In this document: positions 23,113 through 35,299 of the stretch, piece after piece
How the letters are laid out: the number at the start of each line of letters is the position of its first letter
Numbering within the stretch: position 1 is the stretch's first letter
From: Daphnia pulex
Taxonomy: Eukaryota; Arthropoda; Branchiopoda; Diplostraca; Daphniidae
Assembly (NCBI RefSeq): GCF_021134715.1
Contig: NC_060022.1
Coordinates: forward strand, 3,477,001 to 3,541,000
Length of the DNA: 64,000 bases
Reading direction: 5' to 3'
Translations under genes and position numbers: made by a program
The notes under the pieces: model-generated
What the model was told of the DNA's origin: nothing
Database searches by the model: none
What the model saw: only the letters and a program-made list of their open reading frames with translations

Positions 23113-24996
23113 ATGGAAAGAGTGTTGAGCGCGTTGATCGTTGTGTTGCTGGCGGTTAGTTTTGACGGAGTGTCAGGATTTCCCTGGAAGTTGATTCACA
23201 GGTCCATTGACGAAAATGTTGGAATTACATTGAATCAAATGGCGGAACCTCTTACGGAGAACGAATCAAAGGTTTTTCAAACTAAATTCCATAAATTGGC
23301 CTCAAATCAAAATGACGAGCTGACAATTGCTCGTCAAATTCTCGAGCGCGTTCCTCTCATTGACGGGTATGTCCACTTTGAAATAATTCTCCGCTTTGAA
23401 GCGCTATGTAGCCTATAATTTAATTCTTTGCAAATATAGGCATAATGATTTACCGCACGTTATTCGACTCCTGGCCGAGAGTCAACTGGCTAGCTTCAAT
23501 TTGACAGATCTTGCAGATAAGAATCCTTGGAAATCTGATCCTTCGTCGCATACTGATATTCTCCGTCTCCGACAAGGGAAGCTGGGCGCTCAGGTAAAAC
23601 TGAATGATTCTCTCGACTATTATACATGAATTGAATCATTTTTTAATTAATCTCTCTGTCATAGTTTTGGGTGGCGTATACGAATTGCAATACTCAGCAC
23701 AATGACTCGCCGCAAAAGACGATCGAACAAATTGATCTCATCTACCGCTTGATTGACTTGTATTCAGACACTTTTCAACTAGCCACCACATCTCAAGGTA
23801 TTAAACATATAACTTGACACCGGTGCGGTCAACCAACTTGTGAACAATCACTTTACATTTACATATAGAAATTGAGGACATCTTTGAATCGGGTAAAATT
23901 TCCAGTCTGATCGGAGTTGAAGGTGGTCACTCCATTGGAAATTCCCTCGGTGTTTTGCGCACTTTCTATCGACTCGGAGTTCGTTACATGACTCTCACCC
24001 ATTCGTGTCCGACTCCATGGTATACACATCTAATTCTTTAACTGTCATTTATTTGATCAATTATAATTTTTTTTTTAAATTATTCTTTAAGGGCTGACAA
24101 TTCACAGCTGGATAACCCGGGTCAGGAACCTATTCACGACGGGCTTACCGGTTTTGGAGAAGTATATTCCTTATTTTTTAAATTGCTGTTATTCTTGATT
24201 TTTAGACAAGTTTTTGTCCGTTTAAATTTATTAAGGCAATAGTCCAAGAGATGAATCGTCTGGGCATGATGGTGGACATTTCTCATGTGTCGGTCTCGAC
24301 AATGGAAGACGTATTGAACGTGTCAAAGGCGCCCGTGATTTTCAGTCACTCGGGGGCATTTTCTGTTTGCAACAATACTCGAAACGTGCCCGATCATATC
24401 CTTCGTCGATTGGTTAGTCCTACCATCAATTTTCTTTAGTCATAATTCATATAGCTTTCTGTGCTACAGGCGAAAAATGACGGAATTATCATGGTGGTAT
24501 TTTACAACGAATTTATCGCCTGCGGTCAGTCGGCAAGCCTCAACGATGTGGTGCGCCACATCGAACACATTCGTAATGTTATCGGGGCAGATTACATCGG
24601 ACTCGGTGGTGACTTTAACGGAGTTGACAGGTAAATTATTTATTAACAATACAAATGAGCAGGGAAAATAAGCGGTTAATATTTGAAGGGTTCCCACTGA
24701 CTTGGATGATGTTTCAAAGTATCCCAACCTCTTCGCGGAATTGTTACGTCGCGGTTGGAGCGAAACAGATTTAGAAAAATTGGCTGGTAGAAATATGCTG
24801 CGCGTGATGCGTCGTGTTGAGCAGGTACAGTACTTTGTTATTTATATCACGCCACGCCTTCTTTTCAAATTAATTGTTATCAAAATGCTGATATAAGGTT
24901 AAAATGGAACTCTCATCCATGGAGCCGATTGAAGAATGGATTCCGGCCGAAGACCTCCGACCTGAGCACAAGCAATGTCTCACCGAGTACAGTTAA
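23113..24996 (+). CDS. Secreted membrane-dipeptidase family (M19) metallopeptidase
   Basis: M19 enzymes are zinc dipeptidases of the extracellular surface. Nine exons: 23113-23366, 23440-23593, 23665-23797, 23869-24019, 24092-24161, 24236-24412, 24470-24630, 24689-24824, 24898-24996, giving 444 aa. The signal peptide is [20 protein letters not shown]. The zinc ligands appear in order: DGHNDLP (His86, Asp88), the glutamate of [10 protein letters not shown] (about 198), the histidine of DISHVS and of [15 protein letters not shown] and GLGGDFNGV are conserved active-site segments; GGDFNGV carries Asn where most members have Asp. The C-terminus lacks a hydrophobic GPI signal, so a soluble secreted form is likely. 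Poly(A) signal AATAAA at 25280. Confidence 0.93.
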
Positions 24997-25506
24997 TTTC
25001 TCATCGTTAGATTTCTTCACGGTTGATTCATCAGCAGGTTCTAAGAATTTGAACCGCGCAATTTAAATTTGTATTCTCCTCCACGCGCGCCATAGCAATC
25101 GTTTAAAATTACCCTCGCTTGATTCCGTACCAAATTCTATTATGATTGTCAATCGAAAAGAGAAACTTGCGTTTGCTTCACGCTCAGTCATCACGTCAGT
25201 TTGAATTGAATTGCTAGACTGAATTATTTGATTTCAAAGAAGATAGTATCAGGTTTGTGCAAAAATGTCTAGACTGCCAAATAAATAGCGCTTTATACAT
25301 TGATAATTTCTTTTTACTGCATTAACATTTATGTAGTTAAAATTTCACGGTTAAATGTCTCTAGCGTAAATGTCGAGATATTTCTTTTTTCAAAAATCTT
25401 TTCGCGGTTTCCTAGTGTTCGTTCAATAGGTTCTCGGTAGATGAGGTTAAAGTCGCTTATTTACATGTGCTCTTTTCTTCAGTCGTCTTCTCTTGAAAAT
25501 TGAAAA
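24997..25506. other. Intergenic, dipeptidase 3' UTR and SHQ1 promoter
   Basis: AATAAA at 25280 ends the dipeptidase transcript. No other element is recognised. Confidence 0.6.
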
Positions 25507-27047
25507 ATGATTACACCACGTTTCAAGCTCAGCCAAGATGAAAATTGCCTATTTGTCACGATTCACGCACCCTTTTCCAAGGTATCAGACGCAGAAATTT
25601 ACATGGATGGTACTGATTTTCGCTTTCATTCAAATCCCTATTACATTCGCCTTAACTTGCCGGGAGAAATAATTGAAAACGACGAGGCTAAAGCTAATTT
25701 TGATGCTGAAACAAATGAATTCAAAATCACGTGTCCAAAAGTAATAAAAGGAACACATTTCCAAGGACTGGATATGCTTACGAGTCTTCTGGCACCCAAA
25801 GGAAAAAGAAGTGTCGACAGCAAGGGAATTGAAGTGCTTGAAGAAACCTGCTCAGAAGAGGACTCGGAATCAGATTTTGATTGGTTCTTGGAGCAAAAAA
25901 TTGAAGAAGAATCATCAGATTTACCAGCTAATGTTTCGAAATATGGTTTTGGCTTGAAACATTCCGGACTCTTTGCTACATTGGCTGAGGAACTGCATCA
26001 GGTTGTGGATGTCAAAAATCCTGACAACCAGTCAGCCTCAGAAAGAAGAATAGAAAGATTGGAACAAGAGAAGAGAGAATTTAATGCAGAACACTACTTG
26101 GCTGATTTTTTCCAGACTGACATGATCGATCCTCTAATTGAATACCTACCTTCAAGCAGGATTGGGGAGGAGTGGACAGAGGCAGAAACTATCCTCTTAA
26201 AAACCCTCACCAACAAAGAATACCTCCTGGATCATGATCAACTACAGTCCACATATTTGGGTTTGGTTGATATTTTGCTGGCATATTGCTACGATATGAG
26301 AACCACCATGTCCGACCCCAACGTCGAATCAGCATGGACCATAGCAAAAATTAGTGGAACTTTATCTTGGCTTGAGGTATTTTTCTTTTTCTTTGTTTAT
26401 TCTCTTTCGAAATTACGCTTAATCGACTATTTGATAAAAATTTAGATTTTCACTTCGATTCGCCAAGTTGTAGATTGCTTTCTTCGTAGAAGTCTGTGTT
26501 TTCCCTTATTTCGAAACTTCAAATTGTCCATTAAAGCCATTGAAGACGCCTCAAATATTCTTAAAGAAGGGCGGACGTCAGTCTTGAGGTGTTTCTTACA
26601 AATTCATCAGCTGTTCAACAAAAGTGATCCTCGATACCTTCTTAATCAACTGTACATTCGAGACTATTGTATCTGGATACAAAAGTGTAATGACGAGACA
26701 CTCGCCTCGCTAAGCCAAAGTTTAAAATCGGTAATGATTGTAATTTATGGAATACCAAATTTGTCCTGCTAATTAAATTGTCATAATTTTAGATGGAATT
26801 TACCAAAGAAGATGTTACGTTAAACCTTGTTGATCTTGAGCGGGCCGCAGTTAACCTGATGTGCTATAGTGACGACTCGTCAGAAGAATCGGACCTCGAA
26901 GAACAAATGGCCCATCTGTCACTCAAAAAGAAATCCGCTTCGAGCGCAATGCCGATTGATCTTCAGGTTGCAGCGGAAGCCGCTCGAATGAGCTCGGAAT
27001 CTGATTTGGATTCTGATGATGATTCTTCATCCGAAGAAAGTGACTGA
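25507..27047 (+). CDS. SHQ1: SHQ1, H/ACA ribonucleoprotein assembly factor
   Basis: SHQ1 chaperones dyskerin before it enters H/ACA snoRNPs and telomerase (family knowledge). Three exons: 25507-26376, 26446-26730, 26793-27047, giving 469 aa. The N-terminal CS domain starts with MITPRFKLSQDE and continues with FVTIHAPF, MDGTDFRFHSNPYYIRL and LPG. The SHQ1-specific helical domain follows, with KYGFGLKHSGLF, YLADFF, IGEEWTEAE, LVDILLAYCYD, IAKISGTLSWLE, CFPLFRNFKL and LRCFLQIHQLF. The tail is Ser/Asp/Glu-rich, ending DSDDDSSSEESD, as in other SHQ1 proteins. The first long exon covers two thirds of the protein. Poly(A) signal at 27162-27167. No damage is seen. Confidence 0.95.
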
Positions 27048-27852
27048 TTAAAGATTCCCTTCCAATTTCTTGACTTGATGAAAAGTGTATGCACAGATAA
27101 TGGAACTTCACCATAAGAGGAATACAGTTGAAACTTTTGGTATACTCCTTTTTATCATTCGAATAAAAATGTTGGCACAAGGAAGAGGAACAACATCGAT
27201 CCTCCGAGTTTAAAAGGCTATTCCTTGAGCCTTAGATTTCTTTTTTCTTTATTTTTATTAAAAGCTAGACAGAACTTCTAAGAGTGTTATCGCTGCGGGC
27301 CTGGTAGAGGAATGGAAGCCGGAACTAAGACTAGCCAGTAAAATGCTTTCACATTTATGTCAGCGCCGCCTTTTTATAAAGCCCATATCAGAATTATAGT
27401 CTTTACTCTTTAGTGTCTGTAGAAATTGATAGTAAATGTTTTTTTTTTTCGTTTTTCCTGTTCTTATTTCTTAATAACAAACGAAAATGAGGACGCGTAC
27501 ATATTAAACACGGACATTGGATTATTTACATTTAAATTGGCTATAGATAACACTTAGCAAGATTAAATAAAACAACCTGCATAAGTTTGAACGAGAACGA
27601 CTAAACAATTGTAAAAAGCAAAGTTTTTGCGTCTTTTTTATTTAAAAGAAATCGATTTTTGGCCGCCTGGGGCACGAAAGGGAAAATACGTCGTCTGTTC
27701 AGTCTTTCATTTCAGATGAGACAAGAGTGTCTCAGTTGACGGATCAGAAGAGCTTAGCTGTAGAAGTTCAAAACATTACGTCGTTTTCTCGTTATTAGTA
27801 ATGTAGTGAAACCTTAATTAATTTCCCCAGTATTATTTCTTATTAACTAAGG
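27048..27852. other. Intergenic between SHQ1 and BLTP3-like gene
   Basis: SHQ1 3' UTR, then AT-rich sequence. A pyrimidine-rich Inr-like stretch (TTCAGTC) near 27700 may mark the start of the next transcript; this is weak. Confidence 0.45.
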
Positions 27853-30800
27853 ATGACGTCTTTACTAAAGAACCAAATTATTAAGCATTTGTCCAAGTAA
27901 GATACGTTTTAAAAGATTGTTGTTGGTGCCAGTGGGCCAAACATTATTTACCTAATCTTGTCTTAAAAAGGTTCGTCAAGAATTTGTCGCCCGATAAAAT
28001 AAACCTTAGTACCCTAAAAGGAGAAGGTGAGCTCACTAATCTTGAATTGGATGAGAAAGTGTTGACCAGTTTGTTGGAGCTGCCGAGCTGGTTAACCTTG
28101 GACCGAGCATGGTGCAATCGTGTTTCCATCAGAATACCTTGGACAAAACTTAAAAGTGTCCCCATATGCTTGGTATTTATTTTATATAAATAACACATTA
28201 AAATTATACTCCTGTTACATAATCAATTTTAAATTTAAGAGTCTAGATGAGGTTCATGTGTCTATGGGAACTTGTTCTGAATTGCGTCAGCCCTCCGCTA
28301 ACCTAAAACCTCCAACTTATGCAGCTGGTTGGAAATATGGGTTTTCAGACAAAGTTGTTGATGGAGTTACATTGAGTGTCAACTCATTGATTATAAATTT
28401 CAAAAGCCCAGCATTTGAAGCTTCCTTGCAAGTGAGTCATAGACCCAGTATCATATTTAGGTTACATATTACATAATTACACTTTTCGAATGCAGTTTTC
28501 CCGTATTCTACTAGAGTCAGCGTCTCCTACTTGGCAACACGGAGATTTGCGATTTTCTCGGTTGAAGGATACCGACCTAGGCTTGATTTTGTTGTTTAAG
28601 GTATTTGAATAAATGATCTAAATCTTTATTAAATTTTGGAACCTAACTATTTGTTCATTTTCAGGAATTGCAATGGCAGACTCTTCGGTTGGAAGCACGG
28701 TCGACGACTGGTGACCTCTCCTTACCCCCTCTTCGTTTGATAACGAATCAGTCAAAGTGCCGAATTACAATCAAAAAGCGCCTTTTAGGTATAGTTTGCA
28801 TAAATTTTGATCAACTACTTTGGAATCACTGAAATTAACTTGAATTATTGTTTACTAGATTGTGCTGTCATTGGCTGTCGTCTTGTGTTAATCATGGATG
28901 AACTACTTTGGGTGCTTACGGACGCACAGCTAAGCGCTGCCGTTCTCTTTCTGCAATCCCTCTCTTCCTTGATTGAACAGGATACTTTGGTGAATCAAAG
29001 ATTTAAGGTATAAATTGGTGAATTCAATTCATCTCTATTTATTTGGTGCATAAAGTCAACGTAATTTTATCATAGGCTGCAAGGAAATTGGAGACACTTC
29101 CAGAGTACCATGCGCAGCAGCAACAGCAGCAGCAGCACCGCTCTGGTGCGCCTGGTACCACCCATAAATCTCCAAGTCCACTCGGCCGAGTTTTTGCTCG
29201 TTATGACGTGCTGGAAACCTCGTATCACTTTTTCTCAGAGAAGATCGATTTCCATTTTTGCGATGATCCCGGAGAGGGCAGAAGCAGCCACCCAGAGCTA
29301 AAAGACGGTGGAGCCCTTCAGGTTACACTCAGTCAACTTCAGCTCGATTTTTACCCATATCACTGGGCAGCAGCGGAAGCGGGTAGCCACCGTAAACATT
29401 GGGTTGGCTACGAAGAAGGCCCGCTGTCTCGATGGGTAAATATCGTACAGTCAGCAGTTTGGAAAGCAGAAGAATTCATCCTTTTCTCTTCAGGTTGAAC
29501 AAGGGATCGATCAGTTCACGAAGCAACTGCTACACATGGATTCGCCTTCACACAACAAGCTGACCCGGAGTTTCGCCAACGACGGACCTTCATCGCCAGT
29601 TCCAAATCCTAGTCCCAAAATAACGACAAGCACGTCGCTGTTGCACGGATCCATCCTCAATCATTTACGACAGCTTATGAGCACTTGCTTAATCCTGAGG
29701 TTGGGCGATTTTCTCGTCTATCGAGTGACTACCGCCAAGAGTCGTCAGACGCCTAAAGAATTTATTGTTGGTGAGTGACGACTTTTCTATTTTTGCTTCC
29801 GGCAATACGTTTCCGTTTTATTGCCATTATGACTTGACATGCCCCGTCCCCCTAGTCCATGCTGTGGCATATTAAACGTAATTATGCCATCATGTTTGCT
29901 AGCCTACCATTTAGTTCAGGAAAAGAAGCGATGGAAATTGGCAGGTATGTTTTCTTAATTTGTTTCGTCGTCATCCCCTTTGTTTCTTCTTTCCTCTTGA
30001 GAATTCTGTACTTCAATTATTACCAGTGTCTAAGTGTGTGGTCTTGTGTAGGGGATCGAGGCCGATTTCCTTTGCCGGATAGTACGCCCATTGTTCACAT
30101 GGAGTTTACGCAATTCTATTATCCTGGCGACATGGAATTCCCTCGTAAGTCAAACACAAATAATTTACGAATGATTATCTCACATCCTGAACTTAAAAGA
30201 AATTAAATTAAATGTTTCGTCTTGCAGTTCCACAGCCCAAATGTTTTGTCCAACTTAATCCACTCCAGGTCAATTTTGATGGATTGACGATATTGTGGTT
30301 ACATACGTTCATCCGCGGGTTAGAAAAGACTTTGAATTCCTGTGCGCCTTCAACTGGCGCGTCAGAGTCCGAGAGCAAATCCTCTTCAGGCCCAGTTCCG
30401 CAACTAGAAATTCGCTTGGAAGCCCTGATGCCTAGAGTAATTCATTTTCTATCACACATCTGTTTTGCTTTATTAATAGAACTTTGCGTCACCCTAGATG
30501 ATATTTGAGCTACCAGGATGGGAACGTCCACGATCGCTGCAGTTACAAGTGTCACGACTGGTCTGCTCCAATTACCGTTCAATAGATAATGGTTCGCGTG
30601 CAGATTTGGCCGCTTGTCTAGAGAAAATACAAGGAGGTTCATCTGAGTGCGGTGGAGGGCTATGCTTTGCGTCCGCTTTTCCAGCGAGAGACGACGATTT
30701 ATCACCAATCAGCGAGACCCTACTAAAACACGCCACTCAAGTACAACCAACAAACACATCGGTTGGATGGAAACGAGATTTGCTCTGGACCAAAGAAACG

Positions 30801-33002
30801 TCTCAGATCTGGTTCATTCATCTCGATCCGTTCTGGGCCGATTTCTTTGCCGCCAGCGGTCAACTATCAAAATCGAAACCTTTGCCTTTCATCGGAACTG
30901 TCCCCATAACAATTTGGATGCAACCGGATTCAGGTTCCGTTTCCCATTTTTTAAATTTTGCTTCCATATTCTCTGGTATTTATTGATTTACCTGAACGCA
31001 GAGAGGATTTCCGGGCTCTTGAACATCAGCAGTCTTGTGAGTGTGCAACTAGATCGCGCTGAGTATGTTTTTCTGTTGCGGGTCATGGAGGGCTTGTCAG
31101 AGACGACCGCGTTCTTGAATCACCAAGAAAAGAAATTCAGTTCCGGGGATTCATCTCAATCGATGGTTATCGGTGCGGTCATTCCACAAGTTGACGTTTC
31201 CATTCTGTTCCCACCTCAGGCTGCAACAGCCTTGCAGGTATGCCACTTGTTGTCCTTCGATTTTTCGAAGTAGAGTTTATTTATGGTTTGTGTTTCTTCC
31301 AGGGCACGGATGATGCTGATTCACCAATGGGAGACACGGAATCGATCTATCCTGATACATCCAGTATGACTGACCTGGCCCAACTCGGTCGTTCCATGCA
31401 GGGATTGAAGCTTCGTAATTCGCATTCTGAATACGCCGTCTCGCAACCGACCGAACCGACCGACATATGTAGTGTCAACAGTCTGTCAGAGGGAGTCACC
31501 CTCGTCAAATCGCAAAGTGATAGGTTGGTGTTAGCGCCGTAGGCTTTCATCATTTTTATTTGTTTTTTATCGATTTATTTTACCTACAATAGTATGATTG
31601 AAATGTCTGCAAGCAGTGATGGGCCAACTGGTCATGAAGATCTAAAACTAAGTGGACAAGTTCCAGCCACGTCGCAAAGGTTTGTGACATTTGCCGATCG
31701 CAAGCAACCACCGCAGCAGATGGGATTTAGTTCCATTACAAAAGGTCTACACAACTTTATGTCTAGCATGGATGCAGCCCTAAAACATTCGACTCATATT
31801 CCAGGTAATAATGTGCTACCGCAATTCTGAATATTTCCATTTGTTAATAATATTTTCTTTCAGATGATGCCAGCGATTGCTATTCCATCCGAAGCGAGGG
31901 TAGTTCGGATAGCAGCGATAACTTTATTGTGTTGCAGGCAGAACATGGTGACAATCATCACGACGTTCTGGGCGTGTTTAAACCCAAAGCTTCGTCAACA
32001 ATTGATGTTTCTGCCGATCCTTTAAGCGATGTTGCCGCGGAAGATCTCGACGAAGTAGCCGTCGAAGTTTGCGAGGACACTCCGACCACCAGCGATCATT
32101 CTTCGGCTGGTGGCCCACCTACGATGGCGTCATTTGTATCCCCGCGTAATCGAGAGGTTGCAGTCGTGACAATGCACATTAACGACCTCGAGTTCATTCA
32201 ACAGTCGGTTGGCTCGACTTCTTCCCTTCGCCTGCAGGCCGGCCATCTCTCGTGCAACGAATGCACGGCCATTTCCCACGAGGAATTCCAAGTAAACAAA
32301 TTTCTCGAGTTTCTTAACGAATTTGTTGCTGATTGTGTCTTTTATGTGACAGTCAAAGTTTGCGTCGAGAAGTCGGGGTTGGCGAGAAGTTGAAGTTGAT
32401 GCAGGCCGACAACCCGGGGTGACTGTGCTTCCGCTTAGAGTACGAATGGAACAGAAAATGGATTTCTGTCCGGAACGAGTCGATCTGAGTGGATCACTCA
32501 GGGAGGCAGTAGCCTCGGCAACCGAAGCCTGGATAGAGGCCAGTTTGACTCACTTGAGTCTATCGCTGCAGCTCAGTTCCGTCACCGGATTAACAGCTTT
32601 CGTCGAAGATGAATTAGTCGCACCAGTCGTTCCTCTTTTTATCAACCTGCGTGACATCGAGTGCACACTGATAGAAGATCGGCCTCCCATTCGCGTGGGG
32701 GGACCGCCACCATTTCCAGCTCCTCCAATGGTCGTGCGTGTCAAACATTTGCTCGTTCAGAGGAACCACTGTGGAGTCATTTCTGTCGGCGTCAACGAAT
32801 CCAATCCAAACCATCTCGTTTCTCGCGGTGATTATCTTTAAAAATTATTATTTGGGTTTCGTCGAACGAATTTCTAACCGTTTTTTTTGTAGGTGAATCG
32901 TCGAATCGGGACATGAGGGAAGCTGCGCTCCGTTCCAGGATCGAAGAACTTGAACGAGAAAATGCCTCACTCAATCAACGCCTCAGCAATAAAACCAATT
33001 GA
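27853..33002 (+). CDS. Bridge-like lipid transfer protein family 3 (UHRF1BP1/UHRF1BP1L, SHIP164)
   Basis: A VPS13-related protein proposed to move lipids between membranes in endosome/Golgi traffic. Seventeen exons join in frame: 27853-27896, 27971-28172, 28240-28431, 28496-28600, 28665-28788, 28859-29007, 29076-29435, 29494-29770, 30052-30144, 30228-30436, 30498-30933, 31002-31237, 31303-31523, 31593-31804, 31864-32291, 32353-32827, 32893-33002, giving about 1290 aa (human paralogues are over 1400). The chorein N domain is clear: KHLSKFVKNLSPDKINLSTL, GELTNLELDE, NRVSIRIPWTKLKSVPICL. Later family blocks include PLRLITNQSKCRI, LLWVLTDAQL, YHFFSEKIDFHFCDD, FYPYHWA, HMEFTQFYYPGD, CFVQLNPLQ, EYVFLLRVMEGL and SDSSDNFIVLQ. 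The C-terminus is a short coiled coil (RIEELERENASLNQRL). A polyQ stretch lies in exon 7. AATAAA at 33504. The middle exons were placed by frame and homology and could shift slightly. Confidence 0.92.
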
Positions 33003-33825
33003 AAAAATCTAGTCGTCAATCCCCATTTATAACCTTGCCTGGCCGTTTTCTGTTTGATCCGTTTAGGCGTTTAGTCCTTGAATTGTTCGCTACTCATCGC
33101 ATCGATCGACTCGTTTTTTTCCCCCATATTGTGTGTACGGTGAAGGCATGTGTGTATCAGTTGACGGGTTTTTCTAATAATTCGTTGTCCAGCTTGTGTC
33201 ATTCAATTCCTCTTGTTCGGTATGTTGTGGTTCCCGTTGCCCCTATTAAATTCGGGTGTTAATGTGTTGAATAATCGCTTTTTCCCCTATATCATTGTTG
33301 GGATCTATTTTCCTTTTCTCTTTCCTTGTTTTACGTTTTCGTTACCGTTTCTGCTAGTCGACAAACACACGTCGGCCCTAAAAAAACAAAGTGAACTGTT
33401 CGTTTGAGCCGTCCGTGTTTCATATGACATTTCCCCTGTGCGGACGTACTCGGTGTGAGTTGCCGATCGATAGAAAGGACCCTGAAAAGAATTTTACAAA
33501 ATCAATAAATATTGTTCGACTCATCTCAAGTTGATTTTTGCCCGACATTTGAAATGAAAATTTCGCGAATGTCTAGAACGACAACATCTGGTGTGATGGG
33601 TAATTTTTCATCTCAATTTTTCCAAAATAAAAAGGAAAATGTAGCTTATAATTTAGACATGACATGGTATAAGGCCCCAGAGAGCCTTCTTTTCCATTCC
33701 ATGCGCTCAACAACAGCTGCGATAGACTTCAATCAAAAAGCCACTGGTGAATTCATAGTCAATCACGCGAGGTTCTCTTTTCTTTAGCGAATAAACTTCT
33801 AAGTCGTTGGAGTAGACTTCATCTT
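33003..33825. other. 3' UTR and flank of the BLTP3-like gene
   Basis: Poly(A) signal AATAAA at 33504-33509. The remaining sequence has no supported gene. Confidence 0.6.
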
Positions 33826-35299
33826 ATTCCCTCTTGGCTTCCAAGAGAGTCCTACAGGGTCTTATTTTGGCAGCTAAAGCAATTATCTGCGGGTTTTGTA
33901 CAAACTTTTAGTTTTATCTCGACTGTGGTAGGGTGGGCTTAAGAGTAACTTGATGAGACGAACTGTTAGATACTAAAGGAATCCCGATCCGTTCAGCGGG
34001 TGTCGAGCGCGGGTGAGAAAATCGCTTTTATTATTTTTGAGCGGTTTGGATTTAGCGCGGTAGGATATGGTTTAGCAGAAGAAAATTAGAAAAGTGTCGT
34101 CTGCTTTGGTTTTGTTAATAAGTTTCGAAAAAATAGGTGAAAGTCACTAAAGTGATTAGGAGTGATTAGTGAATTATATTCAAATTGATTATTGTTAATT
34201 ATGGCTATGGGCCTATTGGGGACAAAACAATTACTTTGTGGGGAAAATAGGCTGCACGAAAAATAGAACAAGAAATAACATTACAAAAACGTGGTCGTCG
34301 TGTGAACTCTGGTCACAGCATTTAATAGAGTAGCCTAATGTACACACTCCATGCTTTTTAACAGGTGAATAAAACTAAGAATACTAAGAAAATTATTGTG
34401 AGAGCTTATAGAAACCTGTTCCAAATTTGTGAAGTGTTAGTTCCTTAAGACTAGCATTTTTTAAGTAAGCACCCTGTCGATGCATGGCAGTTTAATTACA
34501 CATGTGCATATTTGAAGCCTGAGCCAGCCATGATAACCCAAAGTTGTGCCAGTTTTGCTTATGCTGGTATTAATGTGTCATTAACAACCATCACAGTACC
34601 ATCGCTTGGGTAATATTTTCGTTACTTTTATTATTTGTTTGACCTGCTAGCTAAGCCTATTTTAATGATGCATAACTTGCATAACTGAAGTGTGTTACAT
34701 GGTAACCTTTTAATTCTTCTGTTTATTAACAATTTGGTTTTACCCACTGCCTTATTTTCAACTTTTCCTTGTTTCTGTCAACATTTTTCGTAACCCATTT
34801 TTTTTTATTTAGATAAACAGCATCCCTCTTGATTGGAGAAACCGATGCCGGTCATGTTACGAATCTCTTCTTCCCCTTCCTTTAAATGCCCTCATGTACA
34901 CCCATGTGAGTTGTTGGTGTATTCACGACCCCCTATCGACTGGTGGATTCAACTTAATTCTCTGCGGATGGAACACCAGTGAATGCCTGCCTGGCCAGGT
35001 AGGAAAATGCATCTTTTTCTTGATTTATAAAAATCGTGACATAGTACGGAGTACGATTATTCCTGAGCTAGGACTGGAACTGTTTTCTCTTATCCTTTTC
35101 ATTTAAGTACTAAGTAAGGGTTCATGCAATACCGTAAGTCATTTGTAGAACGACTGCAGGCCAGACACGTTTTTTTTTTCTTGTGTACAATCTCAACTTC
35201 GCTCAACTTTGTCTGTGGGTAAACAATCAAATTCAAAAATGTTTTAACTTTAAACGTTTCAAGCAAAGACCTGCCGCCACACCGGCATCTCCTCCTACG
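33826..35299. repeat. Diverged direct repeat, copy A (non-coding)
   Basis: Colinear with 42750-44088 in the same orientation. Shared blocks include CCCTCTTGGCTT, the GTGTCGTCTGCT block, GACCTGCTAGCT, the AGATAAACAGCAT block, TGACATAGTACGGAGTACGA and GTAGAACGACTGCAG. Between blocks the copies differ by many substitutions and indels, so the duplication is old. In both, a pyrimidine-rich acceptor precedes ATAAACAGCAT and a GTAGGAAA donor follows (possible exon 34813-34998 here). No conserved frame is seen. It could be a non-coding RNA exon or an old transposon. Confidence 0.75.
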
